Assembly (NCBI RefSeq): GCF_030209475.1 | Contig: NZ_JARVRW010000001.1 | Span: forward strand, 1 to 64,000 | DNA from: Microbacterium sp. lyk4-40-TSB-66 | Lineage (GTDB): Bacteria; Actinomycetota; Actinomycetes; Actinomycetales; Microbacteriaceae | Direction of reading: 5' to 3' | Length of the DNA stretch: 64,000 bases | Part shown: positions 8,275 to 16,084 of the stretch, one piece after another | Position numbering within the stretch: the first letter of the stretch is position 1 | Layout: each line of letters begins with the position of its first letter | Notes under the pieces: model-generated | The model's input: only the letters and a program-made list of their open reading frames with translations | Told to the model about the DNA's origin: nothing | The model's database searches: none | Made by a program: the position numbers and the translations under genes

Positions 8275-9363
8275 ATGGATGCCGGAATCGACGTCGCGGG
8301 AGTCAAACGGTCGTTCGGTGCGGTCCACGCGGTACGCGAGGTCACCTTCACCGCGGCACCCGGACGGGTGACGGGGCTGGTCGGTCCGAACGGCTCGGGC
8401 AAGACGACGCTGATGCTCATGCTCGCATCGCTCCTGCAGGCCGACGCGGGGCGGATGAGCCTCGGCGGTGTCGATCCCGTGGCCGACCCCGCCGGGGTGA
8501 GGCGGCTCCTCGGATGGATGCCGGACTCCCTCGGCGCCTGGCCCAGTCTCACCGCGCGCGAGGTGCTGGTGGCCACCGCGCAGCTCTACGACCTGTCACG
8601 GGACGCCGCGCGCGCACGGGCCGACGAGCTGCTCGCGCTCGTCGACCTGAGCGCGCTCGCCGCGTCGCCGGCCCGCGTGCTCTCGCGCGGACAGAAGCAG
8701 CGTCTCGCCCTCGCGCGAGCGCTCGTCCACGACCCGCGCGTGCTGCTCCTCGACGAGCCGGCCTCGGGTCTCGACCCCCAGGCGCGCATCGCCCTGCGCG
8801 TGCTGCTGCGTCGACTCGCAGCGGAGGGGCGCACGATCCTCATCTCCAGCCACGTGCTCTCGGAACTCGAAGAGGTCGTCGACGACGCGGTCTTCCTCGT
8901 CGACGGACGCACGGTCGGCGGCGACCGCGTCGCCGCCGCCACCCGCCGCGTGCGGGCCTGGCGCGTGCGGGTACCCGCCGATGTCGCGCGACCGATGGAT
9001 GCCGTGCGACTCGATGTCGCCGCCGCGCTCGGGCGCGCGGGCGATGAGGTGGGCGTCGACCGGCGCGACGTCCTCGTGCCGTTCACCGACGAGGCCGGTG
9101 CCGTCGCGGGACTCCGGGCCCTGATCGGCGCCGGGCTCCCCGTGGTCGAGTTCGCCCCCGCGGTCGGCGACCTCGAGCACGCCTTCCTCGACCTGGGGGC
9201 GGAGCCGGCGGGTCCGGCGTCACCCGAGGCCGTCGCCCCGCCGGCGTCGTCGCCGAAGCCCCCGCGGCCGACCTCGCCGCCGGAGCCGGCACCCCCGTCG
9301 TCCGACGTCCCACCGGGGCAGACACCGCCCGCGAACCGCCCCGACGACGGGAGCGTCGCATGA
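8275..9363 (+). CDS. ABC transporter ATP-binding protein with Pro-rich tail
   Basis: A 362-residue exporter-type ATPase. Walker A is GPNGSGKTT (residues 37-45), the signature is LSRGQKQR (Gly changed to Arg at the third position), and Walker B is VLLLDEPASGLDP, followed by the H-loop ISSHVLSELEE. About 60 C-terminal residues are low-complexity Pro/Ser/Ala, which is unusual for this family and may be a flexible linker. It overlaps the permease gene by ATGA (9360-9363), so the two are translationally coupled and form an export pair. Substrate unknown. Confidence 0.9.
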   Translation: MDAGIDVAGVKRSFGAVHAVREVTFTAAPGRVTGLVGPNGSGKTTLMLMLASLLQADAGRMSLGGVDPVADPAGVRRLLGWMPDSLGAWPSLTAREVLVATAQLYDLSRDAARARADELLALVDLSALAASPARVLSRGQKQRLALARALVHDPRVLLLDEPASGLDPQARIALRVLLRRLAAEGRTILISSHVLSELEEVVDDAVFLVDGRTVGGDRVAAATRRVRAWRVRVPADVARPMDAVRLDVAAALGRAGDEVGVDRRDVLVPFTDEAGAVAGLRALIGAGLPVVEFAPAVGDLEHAFLDLGAEPAGPASPEAVAPPASSPKPPRPTSPPEPAPPSSDVPPGQTPPANRPDDGSVA

Positions 9364-10457
9364 GCCTCCACCGCCTCCGCACGATCATCGGGATCGAGCT
9401 GCGTCAGCGCGCGAGATCCGTCGCGTGGTACGTGCTGCTCGGCATCTTCGCCGTCATCCTGATCGGTCTGCTCGTGCTCTCGTTCGCGTCGTTCGCGCTG
9501 TGGACCGGCGGCAACGAGTGGTTCTTCTCGATCGTCATCATGCTCGTTCTACTGCTCGTGCTTCTGGTGTCGCCGACGCTGAGCGGCAGTGCCGTCAACG
9601 GCGATCGGGATGCCGCCACCCTCGCACCCGTGCAGGTCACCCTCGCGACGACCACCGAGATCGTGGTCGGCAAATTCCTCGCCGCCTGGATCTCGGGGCT
9701 GGCGTTCCTCGTGGTCGCACTGCCCTTCCTGCTCGTCGCGACGTTCGCCGGCGCGCTGAACCCCCTGGTGATCGTCAGCTCACTGGTGATCCTGGTGATC
9801 GAGGTGGGTGTCGTCGCGGCGATCGGCGTCGGTCTGAGTGCCATCGTCGCCCGGCCTCTCTTCTCGGTCGCGAGCACGTACCTCCTCATCGCCGCCCTCA
9901 CGATCGGGACGCTCCTGGCCTTCGGGCTCGGGGCGACGGCCCTGCGCACGACGCAGGAGACGGTCACACGCGACTACAACCTCGGCTCGCTGCCCGACGG
10001 ATGCGACCCCTACGGTCCGATCGGTACGGAGGGGTGCCCGCCGCCCGATGAGCTGGGGTGTATCGAGTCGACCTCGCTCGGCGACGTACCGCGCTTCGAC
10101 CGGGTGTGGTGGGTGCTCGCGGCGAACCCGTTCGTCATCCTGGCCGACGCGACGCCGCCGACGTACGACGAGAGGTATGGCACGCCCACCGACCTGTTCT
10201 CGCAGATCGCCTACGGGGTACGCCTGGCCCAGATCCCGCCCGAGCCTGTACGCATCAATGACTTCTGTGGGCAGTACCTGCAGAGTCAAGAGCCGCCGAC
10301 GTACGAGACGCCCGAGCAGCAGGTCGCGGGAACGACGCCGAGCTGGTTCGTGGGCCTGTTGGCGCAAGCAGTGCTCGCCGTCGGTCTGATGGTCTGGGGC
10401 ATCGCCCGCACCCGCACGCCCGCGAAGAGGTTGCCGCCGGGGACGCGCATCGCCTGA
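9360..10457 (+). CDS. ABC transporter permease
   Basis: A 365-residue ABC-2-type membrane subunit that partners the upstream ATPase. About six helices are visible: one near residues 23-45, a second at about 55-78, a cluster of four between about 100 and 200, and a last one near 340. Between the last two helices is a roughly 120-residue extracytoplasmic segment with six Cys residues (for example GCDPYGPIGTEGC), probably disulfide-linked. Cargo unknown; antibiotic, lipid or peptide export is common in the family. Confidence 0.88.
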   Translation: MSLHRLRTIIGIELRQRARSVAWYVLLGIFAVILIGLLVLSFASFALWTGGNEWFFSIVIMLVLLLVLLVSPTLSGSAVNGDRDAATLAPVQVTLATTTEIVVGKFLAAWISGLAFLVVALPFLLVATFAGALNPLVIVSSLVILVIEVGVVAAIGVGLSAIVARPLFSVASTYLLIAALTIGTLLAFGLGATALRTTQETVTRDYNLGSLPDGCDPYGPIGTEGCPPPDELGCIESTSLGDVPRFDRVWWVLAANPFVILADATPPTYDERYGTPTDLFSQIAYGVRLAQIPPEPVRINDFCGQYLQSQEPPTYETPEQQVAGTTPSWFVGLLAQAVLAVGLMVWGIARTRTPAKRLPPGTRIA

Positions 10458-10565
10458 ACGGGGGCGGTCACGGTTCCGTCGACGGGTGCTCCGCCGGAGG
10501 GGCGCGCGGTCAGCGCGGTGACGCGGACGATCGGCGCCCTTCCGTCCAGGGGAGCCTCGTCGGGG

Positions 10566-10757
10566 TCAGGCGTGTCCCTCGGCGGCGGGGAAACCGGGGT
10601 CGGGATCGAGCACCTCTCCGGTGTGGTCGTCGAGGGTGACGTGGCTCTCGGCCTGCGCGGCGTCTTCGCGCACCTCGTCGGTGACGGCATCGGTGGGGGC
10701 GGCGGAGTCGGCGCGGGCGTCGTCGGCGTGGCGGGAGGGGATGTCAGGAGTGCTCAT
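10566..10757 (-). CDS. small acidic hypothetical protein
   Basis: A 63-residue protein, strongly acidic (many Asp and Glu), with no Cys, membrane helix or recognised domain, and probably disordered in part. Support for its being a gene: a -10-like CACGGT lies exactly six bases before ATG 10757 (minus strand), as in other genes here, and it fills a gap with no other candidate. Function unknown. Confidence 0.55.
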   Translation of the reverse strand: MSTPDIPSRHADDARADSAAPTDAVTDEVREDAAQAESHVTLDDHTGEVLDPDPGFPAAEGHA

Positions 10758-10763
10758 GCGCCT

Positions 10764-10769
10764 ACCGTG
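10764..10769 (-). promoter_or_regulatory. possible leaderless -10 element CACGGT
   Basis: CACGGT on the minus strand lies six bases from ATG 10757. Position fits the local rule, but the hexamer is weak. Confidence 0.35.
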
Positions 10770-10835
10770 CCGCCTCGACCGCGCGCGGTCGACCGGCTTG
10801 ACATCGCACGTGGGGCTGCGGCGTCCTCGGTGCGG

Positions 10836-11831
10836 TCAGTCGGTGGCATCCGGGATCGAGGAGTCCACGGCCGGCCAGGCCGGGAGCGGGTCGTCGAACG
10901 CAGCCCACGCCGCGGGTCCGGCGGCGAGCTCCTCGTCCGTCAGTGCGGCGTTGTCGAGCAGGTGCGCGAGCTTCGGAGCCGACAGGTCGAGACCGGTGAA
11001 GACGAGCTCTTGGCCCATCCCCATGCGTCCGTCGTCCGTCCCCAGCGGCTCGATCCACATGGCCGACCCGACGTGCTCCCACCGGGCGAGGATGCCGGGA
11101 CGCGACGCGAGCCGGCAGAACCCGGCCGAGCGCACGAGGCGTCCGGCGGCGCCGTCGTCCAGACGGTCGAGGGCGGCCGACAGGCGTGCGGGGTGGAAGG
11201 GCCGCAGCTGCTCGTAGTGCAGCGTCATGACGCGGTTGTCGCGCATGTACGGGTCGTGCTGGCCGTTGAGCGCGTGGACCCAGCCGGCGCGCTCGAGGAT
11301 TTCGCCGTCGTGCACCGCCTCCGACCGCAGGTCGCTCAGCGGATCGCGCGAGAGCCGCACGACGGCGGTCGGGTTGAGGTGCGACGCGAGGGCCATCTGC
11401 ACGGCGAGCGCAGGAGTCGGCACCTGCTCCCAGTTGATCCAGACGACCCGTGTCGCCAGCTCCAGCGCGAGCGCGGCCTGCCGTGCGCGCGCCCCGACGT
11501 CGCCGCGCGGGTCACCCGGGCGAACGGATGCCACGAGCGGCACGTCGTCGAGCAGATCGCCGATCATGTGCCGGGCGTCCACCACGCAGACCGCCTCGAC
11601 CTCGGCGCCGCCGCGCGCGCCGATCGCGTGGATCAGGTCGACGTCGCTGCCGAGGTCGACGACGGCGGCCTCGGCGTCGGCGCGCGGGCGTGGATGGGGG
11701 AGCGCGTGCGGGGACCGCAGGTCGCTGAGCCGCAGCAGGTGCAGCGTGCGGTCGAGCGCGACCGCTGTGCGTTCGGCATAGGCGCGGCGTTCGGGGGCGC
11801 AGACGCCCATGATGGCGATCGTGCGGCTCAT
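10836..11831 (-). CDS. CobW/COG0523-like protein lacking GTPase motifs
   Basis: A 331-residue protein. Its C-terminal half matches the CobW C-terminal domain ([37 protein letters not shown]), as in zinc-chaperone COG0523 proteins. The N-terminal half follows the CobW order ([27 protein letters not shown]). However, the Walker A GKT, the NKxD guanine motif and the CxCC metal motif are all absent. It probably cannot hydrolyse GTP in the usual way. It faces the zinc-free L36 gene across a Zur-like box, which points to induction under zinc starvation. ATG 11831 is chosen over ATG 11840 because GAGAG is well placed only for the former. Confidence 0.75.
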   Translation of the reverse strand: MSRTIAIMGVCAPERRAYAERTAVALDRTLHLLRLSDLRSPHALPHPRPRADAEAAVVDLGSDVDLIHAIGARGGAEVEAVCVVDARHMIGDLLDDVPLVASVRPGDPRGDVGARARQAALALELATRVVWINWEQVPTPALAVQMALASHLNPTAVVRLSRDPLSDLRSEAVHDGEILERAGWVHALNGQHDPYMRDNRVMTLHYEQLRPFHPARLSAALDRLDDGAAGRLVRSAGFCRLASRPGILARWEHVGSAMWIEPLGTDDGRMGMGQELVFTGLDLSAPKLAHLLDNAALTDEELAAGPAAWAAFDDPLPAWPAVDSSIPDATD

Positions 11832-11880
11832 GGCATCCATCTCTCGTTTGTCCGGGGGCTTCCGACACCTTACCGTGTTT

Positions 11881-11897
11881 TTGATAACCGTTATCAA
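11881..11897. promoter_or_regulatory. Zur-like operator
   Basis: TTGATAACCGTTATCAA is a 17-base palindrome (8-base arms around C 11889), between the CobW-like gene and the zinc-free L36 gene. Both kinds of gene are classical Zur targets in actinobacteria. Binding by Zur is inferred. Confidence 0.75.
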
Positions 11898-11910
11898 CAA
11901 GGAGGATGAC

Positions 11911-12033
11911 ATGAAGGTCCGCGCATCGATCAAGTCGCTCAAGAAGCAGCCCGGGGCGCAGGTGGTTCGCCGCCGGGGCAGGGTGTTCGTGATCAACAAG
12001 CTCAATCCGCGCTTCAAGGGGCGACAGGGGTGA
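11911..12033 (+). CDS. ykgO: 50S ribosomal protein L36, zinc-independent paralogue
   Basis: A 40-residue type-B L36 ([20 protein letters not shown]...). The zinc-ribbon cysteines of the standard L36 are absent, and the protein ends in the extra Lys/Arg tail typical of YkgO/RpmJ2. It replaces zinc-bound L36 in ribosomes when zinc is scarce and so frees zinc. A strong AAGGAGG lies 8 bases upstream of ATG 11911, and the Zur-like palindrome lies just before it. Confidence 0.93.
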   Translation: MKVRASIKSLKKQPGAQVVRRRGRVFVINKLNPRFKGRQG

Positions 12034-12083
12034 GTATCGCGCGGTCGCGATAACGCGAACGAGAACCGTTCCCGGTTACGTAA

Positions 12084-12107
12084 ACACATTGCAATCTCTG
12101 CATGTGT
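12084..12107. promoter_or_regulatory. imperfect palindrome before the ArsR gene
   Basis: ACACATTGCA (12084-12093) faces TGCATGTGT (12099-12107) with one extra base on the left, just before the ArsR start. It could be the ArsR operator. The call is tentative. Confidence 0.4.
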
Positions 12108-12115
12108 ATGGTCTC

Positions 12116-12433
12116 GTGGATGCCGTGGACAAGATCACCGGGCTCGACGAGGCCGCCGAGCTGTTCAAGGTTCTCGGCAACGACTCGCGTCTCGCCCTCG
12201 TGTGGCTGCTGAGCCGTGAACCGCTGACGGTCGGCGCGCTCGCCGACCGGGCCGGACTGTCGCAACCGCTGGTGTCGCAACACCTGCGCACCCTGCGGCA
12301 GGCGGGCCTGGTGAGCTCGGAACGCGAGGGCAAGGAGATCCGTTACGCCCTCGCCGACCAGCACGTCGCTCACGTCGTGCTCGATGCGATCGCCCACGTC
12401 CAGGAACCGAACGACCAGGGGAACGAACAATGA
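12116..12433 (+). CDS. SmtB/CzrA-type ArsR metalloregulator
   Basis: A repressor of about 105 residues with a winged-helix fold (LSQPLVSQHLRTLRQAGLVSSEREG is the recognition helix region). The last helix reads DQH, ten residues, then HVQE. This is exactly the DxH-x10-HxxE alpha5 site that binds zinc in SmtB/CzrA proteins, so zinc sensing is strongly suggested. The start is uncertain: GTG 12116 and GTG 12125 are both possible and neither has a good Shine-Dalgarno. It overlaps the His-rich gene by ATGA, so the two form an operon. Confidence 0.85.
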   Translation: MDAVDKITGLDEAAELFKVLGNDSRLALVWLLSREPLTVGALADRAGLSQPLVSQHLRTLRQAGLVSSEREGKEIRYALADQHVAHVVLDAIAHVQEPNDQGNEQ

Positions 12434-12726
12434 GCACCGCTGAGACCCACGCCGAGCACTCCGTCGACGAGCACGCCCACGGCGACGAGTGCGGCCACCA
12501 GAAGATCGAGCACGGCGACCACATCGACTACGTGCACGGCACCCACCACCACGCCCTGCACGGCGATCACTACGACGAGCACGAGTCCAAGGCGGAGCAC
12601 GGAGTCGACGAGCACCGTCACGGTGACGACTGCGGGCACGAGAAGATCGAGCACGACGACCATGCCGACTACGTGCACGACGGCCACCGTCACGCGTTGC
12701 ACACCGATCACTACGACGAGCACTGA
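12430..12726 (+). CDS. histidine-rich metal-binding repeat protein
   Basis: A 98-residue protein of two tandem units of about 45 residues each. Each unit contains the order VDEHxHGD-C-GH-KIEH-DH-DYVH-HxHAL-DHYDEH. About a third of the residues are His, Asp or Glu, with one Cys per unit, which suggests cytosolic zinc storage or buffering. No signal peptide or membrane segment is present. It is co-transcribed with the zinc-site ArsR gene. This is probably metal sequestration released when the repressor binds zinc. No named family is recognised. Confidence 0.8.
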   Translation: MSTAETHAEHSVDEHAHGDECGHQKIEHGDHIDYVHGTHHHALHGDHYDEHESKAEHGVDEHRHGDDCGHEKIEHDDHADYVHDGHRHALHTDHYDEH

Positions 12727-12873
12727 GCTGCGCCGGCATCGCGTGTCACGAGCGCGGGATGCCGGGTGGCGGGGCCTGCTTCTCCTTCGGGGAGGCGGGC
12801 CCTTCGTCGTGACGGGGCTCCCCGCGAGCGGCGGATGACCGTCGGGTGCGACGCTGCGTCGCCGGAGCGTAGA

Positions 12874-13098
12874 TCAGGCCTGCACGCGGAACGAACGACC
12901 CTCGAACGTCACGACGTCACCGACCTGCAGCTGCCGCCCGCGTCGGCGGTCGATCTCACCGTTGACCTGGACGTAGCCGTCGATGATCGCCTCCTTCACG
13001 TCGCCGCCGGAGTCGAGGACGCCGGCGAATTTGAGGAACGCGCCAAGGCGGATCCCCTCGCTGCCGACGGGGACGTCCTGGGGTGCGGGGGAGCTCAT
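12874..13098 (-). CDS. S4-domain RNA-binding protein
   Basis: A 74-residue protein made of one S4 RNA-binding domain: IRLGAFLKFAGVLDSGGDVKEAI followed by the conserved GYVQVNGE loop and RRGRQLQVGDVVTF. Proteins of this size (YaaA/YbcJ/RqcP-like) bind tRNA or rRNA, sometimes in ribosome rescue, but the exact role is not clear. The start is ATG 13098, with CAGACT six bases upstream indicating a leaderless message. Confidence 0.88.
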   Translation of the reverse strand: MSSPAPQDVPVGSEGIRLGAFLKFAGVLDSGGDVKEAIIDGYVQVNGEIDRRRGRQLQVGDVVTFEGRSFRVQA

Positions 13099-13104
13099 CG
13101 CTCC

Positions 13105-13110
13105 AGTCTG
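13105..13110 (-). promoter_or_regulatory. leaderless -10 element CAGACT
   Basis: CAGACT on the minus strand lies six bases from ATG 13098 of the S4-domain gene. Confidence 0.45.
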
Positions 13111-13120
13111 GCAGTCGTGC

Positions 13121-13546
13121 TCACGACGCGGTCGAGTCCGACCCTCCGACGTGCGCAGCACGCCGCCACCGCGCGACGTGCGGCGGCAGCTCGACGGTGA
13201 GGGACATCCAGAGAAACTCGTCGTCCATCGCGCGATAGCCGGAGTGGGACGCGAAGTTGCGCATCGTCAGGAGAGCCCTCACGACCTCATCCGGGGTGCC
13301 CGTCAGGAAGTCGGCGAAGGCGTCGACCTCGAAGAGGGCCGCCGCACGGATCACGGCCATCGAGCCGGAGGCGTAGGCGGGCGAGTTGCGGCGGAGATCA
13401 CCTCTCCCCCCGCTCGTCGCATGCCGAATGAAAGCATCGATCGCGTCGAGGCTGTCGAGGAAGTTCTCGTGGGTCACGTCTCTCGCCGAGTTCTGCGCTC
13501 GCGGAGCACGCGTGAAACGTGTGGTCGGACGTTCGGGATCTGTCAC
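13121..13546 (-). CDS. HEPN-like toxin of an MNT/HEPN pair
   Basis: A 141-residue mainly helical protein that begins inside the stop codon of the upstream MNT gene (overlap 13543-13546). It contains RNFASHSGY near residue 96, matching the R-x4-H RNase motif (RNxxxH) of HEPN/HepT toxins. An upstream region rich in Leu and Ala (MAVIRAAALFEVDAFADFL) fits the helical bundle. It is predicted to be a toxin whose activity is blocked by the nucleotidyltransferase partner, which may AMPylate it. Overall similarity to HepT is weak, so the call rests on the motif and the gene order. Confidence 0.65.
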   Translation of the reverse strand: MTDPERPTTRFTRAPRAQNSARDVTHENFLDSLDAIDAFIRHATSGGRGDLRRNSPAYASGSMAVIRAAALFEVDAFADFLTGTPDEVVRALLTMRNFASHSGYRAMDDEFLWMSLTVELPPHVARWRRAAHVGGSDSTAS

Positions 13547-14013
13547 AGCGTCGCCATCGTGGTTGATGCCAGGAAAGCAGGACGTCGTTCGTCATCCACG
13601 ATCACATCGACGGGGAAGCCCGTGAGTTGTTCAACGGTATGGGTGAAGGCGGCGATGTCGAAGTACCCGCGGCCGCTCTCGACGCGGGCCAGGAGATCGA
13701 TGTCGGAGGCGAAGTGATCTGCGCCCGTCGCAACGGAGCCGAAGACCCGGATGTCGCGAAGCCCGTGTCGCGCACCCGCGTCGACGATCTCTTGGGCGTT
13801 CGCTTCGACGGCGAGGCTGGGGCGGTAGTCGGCGGCTTGGAGGAGTCGCATCAGTGCGTCGTCGCTGGGGGTTCTCGTTCCCGTCTCGATCGCGGCGACG
13901 TTGGGCTGACTCATTCCCGCGGCCCGAGACAGCTCGGCTTGGGACATCCCTCGGTCGAGGCGCGCGGCGCGGACCAGCTGAGCAGCGCGGGTGCGGTCGA
14001 ATCTCGTGGTCAC
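13543..14013 (-). CDS. HTH-MNT fusion: XRE DNA-binding plus nucleotidyltransferase antitoxin
   Basis: A 156-residue two-domain protein. Residues about 8-62 are an XRE helix-turn-helix (MSQAELSRAAGMSQPNVAAIETG). Residues about 70-150 are a minimal nucleotidyltransferase with GSVATGADHFASDIDLL, the GSx10DxD catalytic motif of MNT antitoxins. The fusion gives one protein that can bind its own promoter and neutralise the HEPN partner by nucleotide transfer. The start is GTG 14013 after a GGGGG stretch. The promoter region contains the AT-rich TATATCAC. Confidence 0.85.
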   Translation of the reverse strand: MTTRFDRTRAAQLVRAARLDRGMSQAELSRAAGMSQPNVAAIETGTRTPSDDALMRLLQAADYRPSLAVEANAQEIVDAGARHGLRDIRVFGSVATGADHFASDIDLLARVESGRGYFDIAAFTHTVEQLTGFPVDVIVDDERRPAFLASTTMATL

Positions 14014-14126
14014 GGCATACCCCCGTGATATAACCTACGCCCGCCGTCGCCCCAGCCGGGAAGTGGTCGTAAGGCTCACGGGGCGGTGGCCCGTCGGGCG
14101 CCGTATTCGCCGCTGCGCGCCGGGGG

Positions 14127-14636
14127 TCAGCGGGGACGGTCGATGAGGCGGATGAGCGTCGGCAGCCCCCGCGAGGTCGCGGGAGCGCCGGTCAGTCGTT
14201 CGATCACGGGCGTCGCGTTCGACTCGCGGTCGCGCTCGTTGGCGGTGACGGTCCAGCCCACCTCCGTCTGCAGCAGGCGACACCGACGTCGGGCCGCTCC
14301 TTCTCCATACTGTTCGTCGAGCGCGAGGCGGACGGGTGCGTGCAGCGTGAGTTCGCGACGTGCGGCATCATCCGCGTGGCGGTGGGCGTCGACGATGTCG
14401 GCGAGGTCCTCCCACGCCAGAACGAAGACCTTCCGTTCGACGCCGGTGCGTGCGGCGAGGGCGCACATGGCGTCGGCGGCGTGCGCCGCCTCCCCGGAGA
14501 ACACGATCGTGCCGTTGCTCTGGAAGGGTGAGGCGTCATGGCATCCGGCATCGTCGAATGCGGCAACGAGGTCTGTCGTCGAGACGTGCCCGCGTTGCCC
14601 TTGGTTGAGGTTGCGGACGAACGCGACGTGGAGCAT
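14127..14636 (-). CDS. DUF1697 family protein
   Basis: A 169-residue protein of the DUF1697 family, recognised from VAFVRNLNQGQRGHVSTTDLVAAF at the N-terminus and ESNATPVIERLTGAPATSRG near the C-terminus (family form: RN-x-T). Function is unknown in all members. No membrane or signal segment is present. The start ATG 14636 is fixed by TAGCCT six bases upstream on the minus strand. Confidence 0.85.
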   Translation of the reverse strand: MLHVAFVRNLNQGQRGHVSTTDLVAAFDDAGCHDASPFQSNGTIVFSGEAAHAADAMCALAARTGVERKVFVLAWEDLADIVDAHRHADDAARRELTLHAPVRLALDEQYGEGAARRRCRLLQTEVGWTVTANERDRESNATPVIERLTGAPATSRGLPTLIRLIDRPR

Positions 14637-14642
14637 GAGCGG

Positions 14643-14648
14643 AGGCTA
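14643..14648 (-). promoter_or_regulatory. leaderless -10 element TAGCCT
   Basis: TAGCCT on the minus strand lies exactly six bases from ATG 14636. Confidence 0.6.
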
Positions 14649-14674
14649 CCGCCGTGTCGGCAGGAAGGGCACGG

Positions 14675-16084
14675 TCACCCTCGGTGGGACTCGGACCATT
14701 CCGACAACTGCGCCACCCGTGCGCGCACGCCCCGGTGCCACGGGCGGAGGGCGGCGTAGCGCTCACGTTCAGCCGACGGAGCTGCGGCGTCGATCGTGGC
14801 CGTCATGGCTGTCGATGCCGATGCCCAGTCCGGGTGAAGACCCGCGCCCACCGCGGCGCATACGGCCGCCCCGATGCCGGCCGCATCGTCGACGGCGGCA
14901 CGTCGCACCGGGAGACCCGTCACGTCCGCGAGGATCTGCAGGAGGACGTCCGAACGCGCACCGCCACCGGTCACGATGAGGCTGCGGAACGATCGATCGA
15001 GCTCGGCCGCCATCGCGTCGATGTGATCCGCCATGGTGAAGGCGATTCCCTCCAGGATTGCTCGATGCAGATGTCCACGTCCCTGCATGCCGGAGAAGCC
15101 GACGAAGGCGCCGCGGCGATGAAGAGCATCCGCGGGTGCCAGCCAGTCCAGCACGGCCGCGATGCCATCGCAGCCGGCGGCGACCTCTGCCGCCTCGCGG
15201 CCCAAGGCGTGGTCGAGCGCGTAGGGGTCCTCGGCGTCGGGTGTCTCCGACTGAAGAAGCGATCGCAGCCAACTGACCGTCCACATTCCGCGGCGGATTC
15301 CGCCGGATTCGGCCAGATACTGCCCGGGACGAGCGCCGAAATTGGACCAGTGCGCCGCGCCGGATTCGGCGCCGCCGGTCGGCGTCATCGCGGCGATGTA
15401 CGTGCCCAACGACAGAAGTACGTCGTCGGATGCGCCCAGCCCCGCGCCAAGCGCCTCGACCGCCTTGTCGTTCGCCGTGGCGAAGACCGGAACGCCGGAC
15501 GGCAGTCCCGTGTCGACGGCGGCGTCGTCGGTCACTCGACCGAGCAGCCCACCCGGCTCTATGAGCTGCGCCAGCAGATCCTTCGACATGCCGGTCGACG
15601 CGTATGCCGCGTCGTCGAGACTCCACTGCCACGTGTGCTGGTCGATCGGCCAGACTCCTTGGTAGTTGCCCGCGGCATCCGTGAAGGAGCCGGTCAGACG
15701 GTGGTTGATGTAACCGGATGACGTGGTGACCTTCGCCACATCGGCTGCGGGGGTGTGAGCGCGCCCCACCCGGGCATCCATCCAGCTCATCATCGGCTCC
15801 GCCAGGGTGCCGTCCTCGCGCATGAGAGCCCTGCAGAACCGAATCGTGCACAGCCCCACGCCGACGATCTCTGCGGGATCAGCGGTGAAGCGCTGCATCG
15901 CCGAACGGCACGCCGTGCGGATCGAGTCCCACACGTCGTCGTCAGGATGCACGACCTGCCCGGTCGATGAGCTTTCGTAGGGTCGCAGGGCCGCCCGGGC
16001 GCTGGCGTGAATTCGCCCGGTTTCATCGACGATGAGGACTTTCGTCGACTGCGACCCGTTGTCGATCGCGACGACGTACGGCAT
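14675..16084 (-). CDS. FGGY-family carbohydrate kinase
   Basis: A 469-residue kinase of the FGGY fold. The N-terminal phosphate loop is AIDNGSQSTKVLIVD (residues about 6-20), the second half has GTYIAAM, and the C-terminal nucleotide motif is VTGGGARSDVLLQILADVTGLPV. Members phosphorylate polyols, ketoses or related alcohols. The substrate loop does not identify which. It is the last gene of the six-gene minus-strand operon, and its ATG shares one base with the stop codon of the FAD oxidoreductase gene. It probably traps the product of that oxidation as a phosphate ester. Confidence 0.88.
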   Translation of the reverse strand: MPYVVAIDNGSQSTKVLIVDETGRIHASARAALRPYESSSTGQVVHPDDDVWDSIRTACRSAMQRFTADPAEIVGVGLCTIRFCRALMREDGTLAEPMMSWMDARVGRAHTPAADVAKVTTSSGYINHRLTGSFTDAAGNYQGVWPIDQHTWQWSLDDAAYASTGMSKDLLAQLIEPGGLLGRVTDDAAVDTGLPSGVPVFATANDKAVEALGAGLGASDDVLLSLGTYIAAMTPTGGAESGAAHWSNFGARPGQYLAESGGIRRGMWTVSWLRSLLQSETPDAEDPYALDHALGREAAEVAAGCDGIAAVLDWLAPADALHRRGAFVGFSGMQGRGHLHRAILEGIAFTMADHIDAMAAELDRSFRSLIVTGGGARSDVLLQILADVTGLPVRRAAVDDAAGIGAAVCAAVGAGLHPDWASASTAMTATIDAAAPSAERERYAALRPWHRGVRARVAQLSEWSESHRG

